A stretch of 48,224 bases of DNA, taken from CAZAZQ01 sp964489705 (GTDB lineage: Bacteria > Zixibacteria > MSB-5A5 > GN15 > FEB-12). The notes beneath the pieces are model-generated. The model made no database searches, was not told the origin of the DNA, and worked only from the letters and a program-made list of their open reading frames with translations. Made by a program: the position numbers and the translations under genes. The DNA is taken from positions 1 to 48,224 of the forward strand of contig CAZAZQ010000018.1 in the NCBI GenBank assembly GCA_964489705.1, read 5' to 3'. This document shows positions 1-7,806 of this stretch, one piece after another (the first letter of the stretch is position 1; the number at the start of each line of letters is the position of its first letter).

Positions 1-17
1 TCCTCTCACATTGTCTT

Positions 18-136
18 GGTAGGGCACGGTCTGGTACAGACCTGCCGTTTTCTTATCTCCGTGGCAGGTCTCTGCGAGACCTTCCCTACCCGCTCACAAC
101 AATAAGACACCCTTAGGGTGTCACCGCTTGCGGTGG
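18..136. repeat. Interspersed hairpin cluster A
   Basis: Four short inverted repeats fill the gap downstream of the ptb operon. The first two form mirrored units of one element: 18-46 begins GGTAGGG and contains GGTCTG/GTA/CAGACC then TGCC. 63-90 is the reverse arrangement, GGC then AGGTCTC/TGC/GAGACCT then TCCCTACC. Next are GACACCC/TTA/GGGTGTC (106-122) and CACCG/CTTG/CGGTG (122-135). Related modules recur in the gaps at 19.5 kb and 41.5 kb. There is no T-run after the hairpins on the minus strand, so a simple intrinsic terminator for ptb is not evident. I read it as a REP-like element; RNA or DNA function is unknown. Confidence 0.8.
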
Positions 137-162
137 GAAAAAAGTAGCTTTCTCTTAACTTA

Positions 163-1113
163 CTACGCTGCCAGGATTCCCAAGATAAGAGAATGATACA
201 TGGTATCGACGGAATCGGCTTGCGTGCCGACAGCGATGGGTATCGTCGCGCCCCACAAGAGCCCCCCAAGTTGAGAGTTGCCGTATAACCCCAACGCTCG
301 GTAAATCCCCGTCGCCGTTTCGGCGTTGGGCGCCAGCATGACATCCGCCTGACCGGCAACCTCGGACGAATGCAGCCCCTTCGAGTGAGCGGCAAACATA
401 TCGACGGAACAGTCGAACGAAAGCGGTCCGTCAACCAAAGCAGGTTTAATCTGTCCCCGCTCAGCCATCTTGGAAAGCACCGCCGCTTCGAGGGTCACCG
501 GCATCTGGGGATAGACCACTTCCACCGCCGCCAGTACCGCAACTCGAGGAACGTCGAGTTGAAGAATCTGCCGGGTGAACTGAGTCGCTTGTTGAATCAG
601 CGTTATTTTTTGCTTCAAATCCGGTTGAGGGACGACTCCGACGTCAAGCAACGTCAACAACTTCGGGTATCGCTTTGCCTTGATAACGGCAATATGTGAA
701 AGCATCTTTCCCGCCGGAACCAGACCGTCGCCGTGTTTGGAAAGCAGTTCTACGAATGACCTAAGCGAGACGTGCCTCCCTTTGGCAATCAAATCTACTT
801 TCCCCTCTGCCGCCAAACGTGCAAGTGAAGATACCGCCTCTTCTGACGTAGCAGCATCAACAAACTGAAGGTTGTTTCCATCGAAAGAAAATTTCGTACA
901 AAACGAGTCAAAACTCTTTTTATCGCCAACGAATATCGGTTCGACAAGGTTTTCTTTCACAGCGCGAGAAAAAGCCTGCGCCATGTTCCCGTCCGTTCCG
1001 AAAACTAAAGCTGCTCGTACCTTCTGCCGAGAGGCAATCTTATCGCGGGCTCGTTCTATAAGCTTTTCATACGAATCAAGCTCGGGGATTGCTATCTGGT
1101 TCTCCGCTGTCAT
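163..1113 (-). CDS. ptb: Phosphate butyryltransferase-family protein, second tandem copy
   Basis: This member of the phosphate acetyl/butyryltransferase family would exchange CoA of an acyl-CoA for phosphate, giving an acyl phosphate for the butyrate kinase encoded upstream. It is about 316 aa, the usual Ptb length, and shows the family layout: an N-terminal segment with VGDKKSFD, a central KGRHVSLRSFVELL and HIAVIKAKRYPKLL, and a C-terminal YRALGLYGNSQLGGLLWGA. The start is placed at the ATG at 1113, 7 nt after the stop of the first ptb. A longer in-frame start would overlap that gene by 59 bp. It is clearly diverged from its neighbour at 1121-2071: that copy has KGFLSTSSLLR where this one has KGRHVSLRSFVELL. 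The two may therefore act on different acyl groups or as a hetero-oligomer (inference). It is the last gene of the iorAB-buk-ptb-ptb operon. The Ptb family call is firm; the substrate is not. Confidence 0.85.
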   Translation of the reverse strand: MTAENQIAIPELDSYEKLIERARDKIASRQKVRAALVFGTDGNMAQAFSRAVKENLVEPIFVGDKKSFDSFCTKFSFDGNNLQFVDAATSEEAVSSLARLAAEGKVDLIAKGRHVSLRSFVELLSKHGDGLVPAGKMLSHIAVIKAKRYPKLLTLLDVGVVPQPDLKQKITLIQQATQFTRQILQLDVPRVAVLAAVEVVYPQMPVTLEAAVLSKMAERGQIKPALVDGPLSFDCSVDMFAAHSKGLHSSEVAGQADVMLAPNAETATGIYRALGLYGNSQLGGLLWGATIPIAVGTQADSVDTMYHSLILGILAA

Positions 1114-1120
1114 GGTTCTC

Positions 1121-2071
1121 TCACGCTCCCTCTTCCCAAATGTGATTTTGCTGGTAATAATCCGACAACACACAGGCAATCGCCAGGGAAGCTTTCTTGT
1201 TCATCACCGTGTCCGTCCGTGACACCAACGAGACCGGAACCTTCGCTCCGACAATTACCCCCGCGAAAATCGCCCGGGCAAACTGGATGAGTGACTTGGC
1301 GACGATATTACACTCTTCGATGGAATCCACCAAGAAAATATCCGCTTCCCCGGCAACCTCGTTCGCCACTCCGTATGCTGCCGCTGCCTCATGGGAAGTG
1401 GCGACGTCAAACGTCATGGGACCTTCGATAACGATACCAGCAAGGCGCTCTTTCGCTTTGGGTATCAGGGTTGTCGTATCGCTGACGGTATGAGGGATGG
1501 TGTCGGTTACGTCGTTGGTCGCTCCGGAAACGGCAACTTTTATCGGTGAAAGTCCCAACGCCTTGCCGACCAACACCGCATTTTCCAAAATCTGGAGCTT
1601 CATTTCCGTATCCGGTTTGACCACCATGCCCCCGTCGGTGAAGTTGAGCAGTTTGTGATACCCCGGAACACCCAGCACAGCGCAATGTGAGAGAGTATTA
1701 TCTCCGCGCAAGCCGTACCGCTTATCCAACACCACCCGCAACAGCGACGAGGTGGAGAGGAACCCTTTCATCACGATGTCGGCTTTTTTCTCCGCCGCAA
1801 ACTTGACTGCTTGATGAGCCGCTTGCGTCGCATCGGGCACGTCAATGACTTCCAAAGCGGCAAGGTCGATTTCATGTTCGTCTGCCAAAGCTCGGATTTT
1901 CTTCGCATCGCCGACCAAGATGCCCTCGATGAACCCGTCCGCCTGCGCCTGAGAGACCGCTCCGATGACGTCGGCATCCTGAGCGGCAGCAACCGCCACC
2001 GTTTTCTTTCGACCTTCTCCCGCGATAGCAATTGCTCGTTCTATCAACTGTTCCGGGGTATGAATTGCCAT
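1121..2071 (-). CDS. ptb: Phosphate butyryltransferase-family protein, first tandem copy
   Basis: A 316-aa Ptb-family acyltransferase predicted to catalyse acyl-CoA + phosphate = acyl phosphate + CoA in the cytoplasm. Visible family features are VGDAKKIRALADEH near residue 55, the KGFLSTSSLLRVVLDKRYGLR segment (about 100-120), the HCAVLGVPGYHKLLNFTDGGM stretch and a C-terminal FARAIFAGVIVGAKVPVSLVSRTD. It starts just past the stop of butyrate kinase (1-bp gap), so the two are probably translationally coupled. A second, diverged ptb follows 7 nt later. The order oxidoreductase, kinase, transferase, transferase argues for a role in making ATP from 2-oxo-acid-derived acyl-CoA rather than butyrate formation from crotonyl-CoA, since no butyryl-CoA synthesis genes are nearby (inference). 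A bifunctional enoyl-CoA hydratase/Pta is a less likely alternative because the N-terminal hydratase domain is absent. Confidence 0.88.
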   Translation of the reverse strand: MAIHTPEQLIERAIAIAGEGRKKTVAVAAAQDADVIGAVSQAQADGFIEGILVGDAKKIRALADEHEIDLAALEVIDVPDATQAAHQAVKFAAEKKADIVMKGFLSTSSLLRVVLDKRYGLRGDNTLSHCAVLGVPGYHKLLNFTDGGMVVKPDTEMKLQILENAVLVGKALGLSPIKVAVSGATNDVTDTIPHTVSDTTTLIPKAKERLAGIVIEGPMTFDVATSHEAAAAYGVANEVAGEADIFLVDSIEECNIVAKSLIQFARAIFAGVIVGAKVPVSLVSRTDTVMNKKASLAIACVLSDYYQQNHIWEEGA

Positions 2072-2072
2072 T

Positions 2073-3140
2073 TCAATACACCTTCAGCTTTTCCTTGCCG
2101 GTCAAAAATCTCATTCCCGCCGCCGCCAGCGCTTCCATTTCGAACTCGCCGGGAACGACGACCACTTTGCCCAAGAAAGAAACATACGAGGTGATTTCTT
2201 TCACCAACAACTCGGAATGCGCCATTCCGCCGGTCAAGATTATCGCTTCAAAGTCCCCTCTCAACACAACGGAGGCGATACCGATTTCCTTGGCGATTTG
2301 GTATGCCATGGCGTTAAAATACAAACGGGCTTTTTCATCGCCGTTGCGTATCATTTTTTCAACTTCCCGCAAATCCGCTTCACCGAGGTACGCCACTAGA
2401 CCGGACTTTTTCGAGAGTTTGTCAATCATTTCCTTCTCGGTATATTTGCCCGAGTAACACAACTTCACCAGCCCCCCGATGGGTAACGCTCCGGCTCTAT
2501 CAGGAGAAAAAGGACCCATTCCCAACAAGCCGTCGTTGACATCAACAATTTTTCCCCCTTGCAATGCCGCCACCGAAATACCGCCTCCCATGTGTGCCGT
2601 GACAAAGTTCACCTCTTCCAGGCGTTTCCCGAGTTTTTCCGCTTCTCGCCGGGAAACTTCCTTGATGTTCAAAGCATGAGAGCGACACTTTCGCTCTATT
2701 TCGGGTATGCCGCTTACTCGTGCGATATCCGTGAAGTTGTCCACTGTGATGGGGTCGGAGATAAGCGAGGGGACTCCGAACCGTTCGCCCAAGTGGTGAG
2801 CAATAATGGGACCCAGGTTGGAGGCATGGTTCGAGTACTTCATAGTCTTGACGGCATGGAGCATTTCTTCGTTGATGGCGTAGGAACCGCCTTCAAGCGG
2901 CTTCAACGGCGCTCCTCTCCCGACCACGGCTTTGACCTGCCCCGGTTCCAGAGAAAGAGAATCAAGCCACTTATTGATATTTTCCATGCGATAATCAAAT
3001 TGGTCTGCGACATTGTCAAAGCGCGCCAATTCCTTGGGGTCATGTCGAACCACCTCTTCCGCCACCCGCTTCTCGCCGTCAAACAATGCCATCTTGGTCG
3101 AGGTCGACCCGGGATTGATAATCAACAAGAAATCCGCCAT
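2073..3140 (-). CDS. buk: Butyrate kinase
   Basis: Cytoplasmic acid kinase of the acetate/butyrate kinase (ASKHA) superfamily, 355 aa as usual for Buk. It transfers phosphate from an acyl phosphate to ADP, yielding ATP and the free acid. The phosphate-1 motif NPGSTSTK lies at residues 9-16. GRGAPLKPLEGG follows (about 75-86), then HMGGGISVAA and DGLLGMGPFSPDRAG, the Buk signature, and an adenosine motif TGGMAHSELL near residue 304. The start has a GAGG-type site 10 nt upstream, and iorB ends 19 nt before it. It sits between the ketoacid oxidoreductase and the transferases, as expected for one catabolic operon. Buk enzymes often accept branched or aromatic acyl phosphates, so isovaleryl, phenylacetyl or indoleacetyl phosphate are possible substrates. 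That specificity is inferred from context, not visible in the sequence. Confidence 0.93.
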   Translation of the reverse strand: MADFLLIINPGSTSTKMALFDGEKRVAEEVVRHDPKELARFDNVADQFDYRMENINKWLDSLSLEPGQVKAVVGRGAPLKPLEGGSYAINEEMLHAVKTMKYSNHASNLGPIIAHHLGERFGVPSLISDPITVDNFTDIARVSGIPEIERKCRSHALNIKEVSRREAEKLGKRLEEVNFVTAHMGGGISVAALQGGKIVDVNDGLLGMGPFSPDRAGALPIGGLVKLCYSGKYTEKEMIDKLSKKSGLVAYLGEADLREVEKMIRNGDEKARLYFNAMAYQIAKEIGIASVVLRGDFEAIILTGGMAHSELLVKEITSYVSFLGKVVVVPGEFEMEALAAAGMRFLTGKEKLKVY

Positions 3141-3159
3141 TCTCAGCCCTCACCCTTTT

Positions 3160-3747
3160 TCAGAGTTTAATGCTCCGTCCTCGCTCAAAGGCACGCAAAT
3201 TCACGTCGACAAACTTTGCCTTCACCTTCTCCTTCAGCGTCTCTATCCACGTTTCATGGCTGAAGGGGGCATAGTTGGACAACACACCCAAGAGGATAGT
3301 ATTGACCACCCGCGGATTGCCCAACTCGCGGGCTATCTCGTCCGCCTCAACGGCAATCACCCGCTCGGCTCTTTCTTTCATTTCGTCGATGGCATTTTCC
3401 GGGTAGGTAAAGTGCTTGGACGAAGTCACAATCGCCGGCACCAAAGTAGTGGTGGAGATAATCGCCACCCCGTCCTTCTTCATCCAATCAAGCGCCCGCA
3501 GTGCTTCCGCTTGCTCAAACGCCATCAAAACATCCGCTTGTCCATACTCGATGGTCGGGGAGTATACTTTCTTTCCGAATTTCACATGAGAACTGACGAT
3601 ACCGCCCCGCTGGGACATCCCGTGCACCTCCGACTTTTTCACATCCAAACCGTGTCGTATCGCCGCCTCAGAGATAATCTCCGATGCCAACAATACTCCC
3701 TGGCCGCCAACTCCGACGATGAGAACTTTCAAACCTTCTTCTGCCAT
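3160..3747 (-). CDS. iorB: Indolepyruvate:ferredoxin oxidoreductase, beta subunit
   Basis: Gamma/beta-type subunit of the 2-oxoacid:ferredoxin oxidoreductase superfamily, 195 aa as in other IorB proteins. The N-terminal VLIVGVGGQGVLLASEII (about 8-26) is the glycine-rich signature of the POR catalytic gamma domain. SEVHGMSQRGGIVSSHVKFG (about 40-59) is the second conserved block. With IorA it oxidatively decarboxylates aryl pyruvates to aryl-acetyl-CoA and reduces ferredoxin. It starts 7 nt after iorA ends, with a GGTGAGG site just upstream. The end, ERGRSIKL, lies 19 nt ahead of buk. Nothing unusual in length or motifs. Confidence 0.92.
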   Translation of the reverse strand: MAEEGLKVLIVGVGGQGVLLASEIISEAAIRHGLDVKKSEVHGMSQRGGIVSSHVKFGKKVYSPTIEYGQADVLMAFEQAEALRALDWMKKDGVAIISTTTLVPAIVTSSKHFTYPENAIDEMKERAERVIAVEADEIARELGNPRVVNTILLGVLSNYAPFSHETWIETLKEKVKAKFVDVNLRAFERGRSIKL

Positions 3748-3754
3748 ACCTCAC

Positions 3755-5539
3755 CTACACCTTTACAAATTGACTTTGGAGAACAATAGCTTCTACCGGA
3801 CATATCTGCGCACACAAGGTGCAGCCCGTACAGAGGGTGGTATCAATCTCCGCCTTTGGCTTGCCGTGCTCGTTGGTTTCTTTTGAAGCGGAAATCGCCG
3901 GGCAGGAAATGCGGAAACATGCCGAACAGCCGTTACAAAGTTCCAGATCCACCACGTACGGCTCGTCCATAATCCGCTTCGGCATGAGAACGCAGGGACG
4001 GTTGGTCACGATGACCGAAGGACCCGGTTTTTCCATTTCTTCTTTGATGACATCAAGAGTCGTCTGGTAGTCGTACGGATCAATCTCGTGAAAATTCTCC
4101 ACCCCCAACGCATTCACCAGCGCTTTAATATCAATTTCGTGTGTTTTCTCACCCATTAAGGTGTACCCCGTCGCGGGATGTTGCTGCCCGCCGGTCATCG
4201 CCGTGGCACGGTTATCGAGAATGATAATGGTGGCATTACTCTTGTTGTATACCGCATCCATTAACCCCGTCACACCGGAATGGAGAAAGGTCGAATCACC
4301 GATAACCGCTACCGTGCCCTTTTCGGAACCGTCCACTTTTTCCATCCCGATAGCGTTCCCGATAGACGCGCCCATGCAGATGCACGTATCAAGAGCGTTC
4401 AACGGCTCGAGCACTCCAAGGGTATAGCAGCCGATATCACCCGTGACGGCGACCTTTAACTTTTTGAGCGCCATGAAAACCCCTCGATGAGGGCAACCCG
4501 GACAGAGCACCGGCGGGCGGGGAAACATGTTCTCAACAGGCGGAATGGCAATGGTAGGCATCTTGTCCAGCACACCCGCTTCATGCAACCCTTGCTCGAC
4601 CCGATACGGGGACAATTCTCCAAGGTTGCCGAAGTATTTCTTCCCTTCTACCATCATCCCGGCTGCTCTAATCTGTTCTTCGTAAAACGGTTCCAGCTCT
4701 TCGACGACGAAAACCCGCTCATGTGCTTTGATAAACTCTTCGATTTTCTTCATGGGAAGAGGATAACTCATCCCCAACTTGAGGTAATCAAAGTCGGGAG
4801 CAACTTCTTTGGCATACTGGTATGCCACCCCTCCGGTTATAATCCCGATGGGTGAGCCGTTTTCTTCCACATAATTCAGCGGCGTGTTTTCCGAGTATTC
4901 CTTCAGATGTTCCAAACGCTGGACGACCGTTACATGACGCTTGCGCGCGTTTGACGGTATCATCACATACTTGGGGGGATTCTTGACGAACTTTTTCTCC
5001 GCATCGAGTGCCACCGGCTCGCCCAACTCGACAACTCCTTTGGAATGGGAAATCCGTGTTGTCATGCGCAACAAAACCGGCGTGTCGAACTCTTCCGAAA
5101 TCTCGAACGCCGTCAGCACCATGTCCTTAGATTCCTGACTGTCCGCCGGTTCCAGCATCGGTACCTGGGCAAAACGTGCGTAATATCGATTATCCTGTTC
5201 GTTTTGCGAGGAATGCATCTCGGGATCGTCTGCCGACACCACTACCAACCCACCATTGACACCGGTGTAGGCATTAGTCATAAAAGGATCCGCCGCCACG
5301 TTCAGCCCGACATGCTTCATCGTGACCAAAGCGCGAGCGCCGCCCAGCGATGCCCCAATCGCTACTTCGTACGCCACTTTTTCATTGGGCGACCATTGCG
5401 AATACACCGAACGATAGCGCGCCGCCAACGTCTCCAAGATTTCTGTCGAGGGTGTCCCGGGATAGGCGGCAGCCAATTTCACTCCCGCCTCGTATGCTCC
5501 TCGCGCCACCGCTTCATTTCCTGACAAAAGTTCTCTCAT
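3755..5539 (-). CDS. iorA: Indolepyruvate:ferredoxin oxidoreductase, alpha subunit
   Basis: Large TPP- and Fe-S-containing subunit (594 aa, normal size) of the enzyme that converts indolepyruvate and other aryl pyruvates plus CoA to the aryl-acetyl-CoA, CO2 and reduced ferredoxin. The first part is the POR pyrimidine-binding domain (GNEAVARGAYEAG, YPGTPSTEI). The TPP-binding domain follows CPGCPHRG, with GDIGCYTLG and VIGDSTFLHSG. The C-terminus is a 2[4Fe-4S] ferredoxin module with CNGCSACFRISCP and CTGCTLCAQICP. The gene leads the iorAB-buk-ptb-ptb operon. No Shine-Dalgarno precedes the ATG; instead a promoter places its predicted transcription start at or next to the start codon (see 5540-5574). 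Substrate preference (indole-, phenyl- or 4-hydroxyphenylpyruvate) cannot be read from the sequence. Confidence 0.94.
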   Translation of the reverse strand: MRELLSGNEAVARGAYEAGVKLAAAYPGTPSTEILETLAARYRSVYSQWSPNEKVAYEVAIGASLGGARALVTMKHVGLNVAADPFMTNAYTGVNGGLVVVSADDPEMHSSQNEQDNRYYARFAQVPMLEPADSQESKDMVLTAFEISEEFDTPVLLRMTTRISHSKGVVELGEPVALDAEKKFVKNPPKYVMIPSNARKRHVTVVQRLEHLKEYSENTPLNYVEENGSPIGIITGGVAYQYAKEVAPDFDYLKLGMSYPLPMKKIEEFIKAHERVFVVEELEPFYEEQIRAAGMMVEGKKYFGNLGELSPYRVEQGLHEAGVLDKMPTIAIPPVENMFPRPPVLCPGCPHRGVFMALKKLKVAVTGDIGCYTLGVLEPLNALDTCICMGASIGNAIGMEKVDGSEKGTVAVIGDSTFLHSGVTGLMDAVYNKSNATIIILDNRATAMTGGQQHPATGYTLMGEKTHEIDIKALVNALGVENFHEIDPYDYQTTLDVIKEEMEKPGPSVIVTNRPCVLMPKRIMDEPYVVDLELCNGCSACFRISCPAISASKETNEHGKPKAEIDTTLCTGCTLCAQICPVEAIVLQSQFVKV

Positions 5540-5612
5540 ACTATCATCACATTCGTTTAGCTTTTTTATCTCAAAGCCTTACCGCCACAGCGGCAAAACC
5601 TCTCTCATACTA
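5532..5612. repeat. 12-bp direct repeat around the iorA start
   Basis: TCTCTCATACTA occurs at 5532-5543, across the iorA start codon, and again exactly at 5601-5612. On the minus strand both copies read TAGTATGAGAGA, so the upstream copy reproduces the start-codon context 69 bp earlier. It may be a small duplication remnant; no function is evident. Confidence 0.5.
5540..5574 (-). promoter_or_regulatory. Predicted promoter of the ior-buk-ptb operon, leaderless start
   Basis: On the minus strand TTGAGA (5574-5569) is followed after 17 bp by TGTGAT (5551-5546). Six nucleotides (GATAGT) then separate the -10 from the iorA ATG. Transcription would begin at the A of ATG. No ribosome-binding site is present in this stretch. 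The -10 is only a 4/6 match, so confidence is moderate and leans on the same arrangement at four other genes. Confidence 0.5.
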
Positions 5613-5692
5613 CATTGCTTCGATAATAACGAACTCTCCCCATTCGGTCAAGGGGTTTCGGGAAGGTGAAAGAATGTGTACAGAAATTATGA

Positions 5693-5727
5693 TTGACATC
5701 ACCAACCGTTGGTATTAGCATTTGCTG
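5693..5727 (+). promoter_or_regulatory. Predicted promoter of the restriction-modification genes, leaderless start
   Basis: TTGACA (5693-5698), a 17-bp spacer and TAGCAT (5716-5721) are followed six bases later by ATG at 5728. The start of transcription would coincide with the start codon. An alternative in-frame TTG at 5722 abuts the -10 and would then lie upstream of the transcript. It is divergent from the ior promoter. Confidence 0.5.
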
Positions 5728-6486
5728 ATGGAGCAAGCAATTCAAAAAGCCAAAGAAACTATCCCTCCTTTAAGAGACATTTTAGAGGAAGCGTGGGATA
5801 AGGTTAAACCGAAAAAGGATACTGTTGAAAAGAAATTTGGGGAATTCTGTATAACTTTAGATGAAACCGCAACTTTGATTTTCAAAGACTATGAAAAGAA
5901 AGCGCTTGCTAAGCTTGCGGAACTGTGGTTGGATAAACAAAGGGAAACCATTCGAAACAAATTGAAAGAAATCATTGAAATGCAGGGATGGGAGCAATTC
6001 AAAAAGGAAGCAAGTGAGCTTTTCTCCGATTTCGGCATACTCGTCCAACGTATTGAAAAGGACTTGGGGAACATGAGAAAAGCACGGGGAGGGAGAACAT
6101 TCGAAAACATTTTGATAAAGCTCTTTCGTCTTATTGATATCTCATGTGAACGTCCCAAGGGGAAAAAAGGAGAAGACCTCAAACGGATCGATATTGTCAT
6201 CCCTTCTATTGAAGTAGCTTCTCAAACCCCAGATAAAGCTATTTTCCTAACGTGCAAAAGAACTCTTCGAGAGAGATGGAAGCAAGAAGTCCCACAAGCA
6301 CGACTCAATCAAAGAATATACCTTTTGACCATAGACAACACCCTTTCTTCCGGCAAAGCCAAAGAAATCGATGAAAAAGGATTCATTGCCTTCGTACGAG
6401 ATGAGCTTCTTAACGATAAGTCATTTGAAAAAATGGCATGGATTAGAAGGTTGTCCGATTTACCATCAGACTTGAGAAAAGTATGA
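5728..6486 (+). CDS. Type II restriction endonuclease (PD-(D/E)XK family)
   Basis: A 252-aa protein that I read as the nuclease of a type II restriction-modification pair. It would cleave unmodified DNA at the site protected by the methyltransferase that follows with an ATGA overlap. The N-terminal ~110 residues are charged, helical and probably coiled coil. The catalytic part has RGGRTFENILIKLF (E126), KRIDIVIPS (D155) and FLTCKRTLRERWKQ (K177). This arrangement is typical of PD-(D/E)XK enzymes of the EcoRII-C-like type, where an S/T-x-K-x-TLRERW run is characteristic. The acidic residue usually two before the catalytic lysine is T175 here, as in that subgroup. Codon use is noticeably richer in A and T than in the flanking genes, consistent with acquisition by transfer. 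The recognition sequence cannot be deduced. Confidence 0.8.
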   Translation: MEQAIQKAKETIPPLRDILEEAWDKVKPKKDTVEKKFGEFCITLDETATLIFKDYEKKALAKLAELWLDKQRETIRNKLKEIIEMQGWEQFKKEASELFSDFGILVQRIEKDLGNMRKARGGRTFENILIKLFRLIDISCERPKGKKGEDLKRIDIVIPSIEVASQTPDKAIFLTCKRTLRERWKQEVPQARLNQRIYLLTIDNTLSSGKAKEIDEKGFIAFVRDELLNDKSFEKMAWIRRLSDLPSDLRKV

Positions 6487-7766
6487 CCGTTACCCCACAA
6501 AAAAACGTTGATGTTCTTGAAACAGTTGGTGAGAACCAAGCAGCATTAGGTGATTTCAAACGCGTACGGGTCGAGGCTCTGGACTTCCGGAGTGTCCCTG
6601 CGTCAACGGGGGTTTATGGCATCCATCCCTATCCTGCCATGCTTCACTACTTGGTTGTAAGAGAACTATTAAATAACTATTCCCAGCCAGGTAATTCCAT
6701 ACTTGACCCCTTTGTGGGTTCAGGAGTTGTTGCTGGAGAATGCCTCATCAACAATCGAAACTTTCACGGCTTCGACATCAACCGCTTAGCTATTCTCATT
6801 GCTCTAGTCAGAACCTCTCCCCTCAAAAGTAACCAGCTTGTTGAAGCGCTGGAGAAAATCTCAAACGCCTTTTTGAAGCAAAAACCACAGGCTGTTGACT
6901 TCCCAAATATCCATTACTGGTTTGACCAAGAAGTTATTGACAAACTTTCCCGATTAAAACAAGCGATATCCTCTTCCTTGAGAAACAAGCGCCTTATAAA
7001 TTTCTTCACGGTAGTTTTCTCCGAAGCCGTTCGGAGAGTCTCGAAAACCCGCTATAACGAATTTAAGCTTCTCCGTAGAAAAGACCATTCTAACGCTCCT
7101 GACCCCATGAATACTTTTCGGGAAATCGCCATAAAAAATATCGGTCTGCTCACTACCTTCTATAAAGAACATCCTCCAACAAAGATATCAATCAAAATAA
7201 AAGAGAAAAACATCCTCAGAGGTATCCCTTTAGATGACAACTCAATAGATTTGGTGCTCACCTCCCCACCGTACGGCGATTCGAGAACGACAGTCGCATA
7301 CGGTCAATTCTCACGGCTGTCACTAAGATGGCTGGGATATGAAGAGCACATAGACAAAATGTCTTTGGGCGGCAAGTCCCATGAAATATCACCTCACCTC
7401 CCTTCCGATTTACTTTATGAATATCTTGAAAAAATATCTTTGGTTGACCACAAACGGTCAAAAGAAGTGTTCGCTTTCTATCAAGACTTTTTCTCTGCTA
7501 TAGAAATAATTTCAAAAAAGATTAAAAAGAACGGACATGCCTGCTTTATCGTAGGGAATAGAAGGGTAAAGGGCATCGAGCTCCCAACCGACAAAATAAC
7601 GGCAGACTTCTTCGAATACTTTGGCTTTATCCATGAAAAGACCCTTGTCCGGGCTATTTCAAGTAAAAGAATGCCTGCTCAAAATTCTCCTACGAATGTG
7701 AAGGGTAAAAAAGATTCAACAATGAAATACGAATATATTGTCGTTCTTAAAAAGAAATCTTCTTAG
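6483..7766 (+). CDS. DNA methyltransferase of the restriction-modification pair (m4C or m6A)
   Basis: A 427-aa amino-methyltransferase that would modify the exocyclic amino group of cytosine (N4) or adenine (N6) and protect the host from the adjoining nuclease. The SAM-binding motif I is ILDPFVGSGVVAGE (residues 73-86), and FHGFDINRLA follows it as motif II. Catalytic motif IV, TSPPYGDSRTT, is at residues 260-270, with SPPY more typical of N4-cytosine enzymes. About 170 residues separate motifs I and IV, so the target-recognition region lies between them, an alpha-like order. HPYPAMLHYLVVRELL before motif I resembles motif X. Its ATG overlaps the nuclease stop (ATGA), implying coupled translation. 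The stop codon lies inside a 9-bp tandem repeat. Confidence 0.88.
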   Translation: MTVTPQKNVDVLETVGENQAALGDFKRVRVEALDFRSVPASTGVYGIHPYPAMLHYLVVRELLNNYSQPGNSILDPFVGSGVVAGECLINNRNFHGFDINRLAILIALVRTSPLKSNQLVEALEKISNAFLKQKPQAVDFPNIHYWFDQEVIDKLSRLKQAISSSLRNKRLINFFTVVFSEAVRRVSKTRYNEFKLLRRKDHSNAPDPMNTFREIAIKNIGLLTTFYKEHPPTKISIKIKEKNILRGIPLDDNSIDLVLTSPPYGDSRTTVAYGQFSRLSLRWLGYEEHIDKMSLGGKSHEISPHLPSDLLYEYLEKISLVDHKRSKEVFAFYQDFFSAIEIISKKIKKNGHACFIVGNRRVKGIELPTDKITADFFEYFGFIHEKTLVRAISSKRMPAQNSPTNVKGKKDSTMKYEYIVVLKKKSS

Positions 7767-7801
7767 TCTTCTTAGTCTTCTTAGTCTTTTTAGTCCTCTT
7801 A
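7761..7801. repeat. 9-bp tandem repeat between convergent genes
   Basis: TCTTAGTCT is repeated three times exactly (7761-7769, 7770-7778, 7779-7787), then once as TTTTAGTCC (7788-7796) and half again (TCTTA). The first copy contains the TAG stop of the methyltransferase. The array fills the whole gap to the dgt stop at 7807. Each copy carries TAG in the same frame because the unit is 9 bp. Confidence 0.9.
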
Positions 7802-7806
7802 CCCCT

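Noticed and set aside
18..136. CRISPR array or attenuator in cluster A
   Set aside because: Units are mirrored rather than direct, loops vary, there are no equal-length spacers and no cas genes, and no U-run follows the hairpins.
5582..5593. CCGC/CACA/GCGG hairpin in the ior upstream gap
   Set aside because: It has only four base pairs and no counterpart in the repeat clusters; chance is likely.
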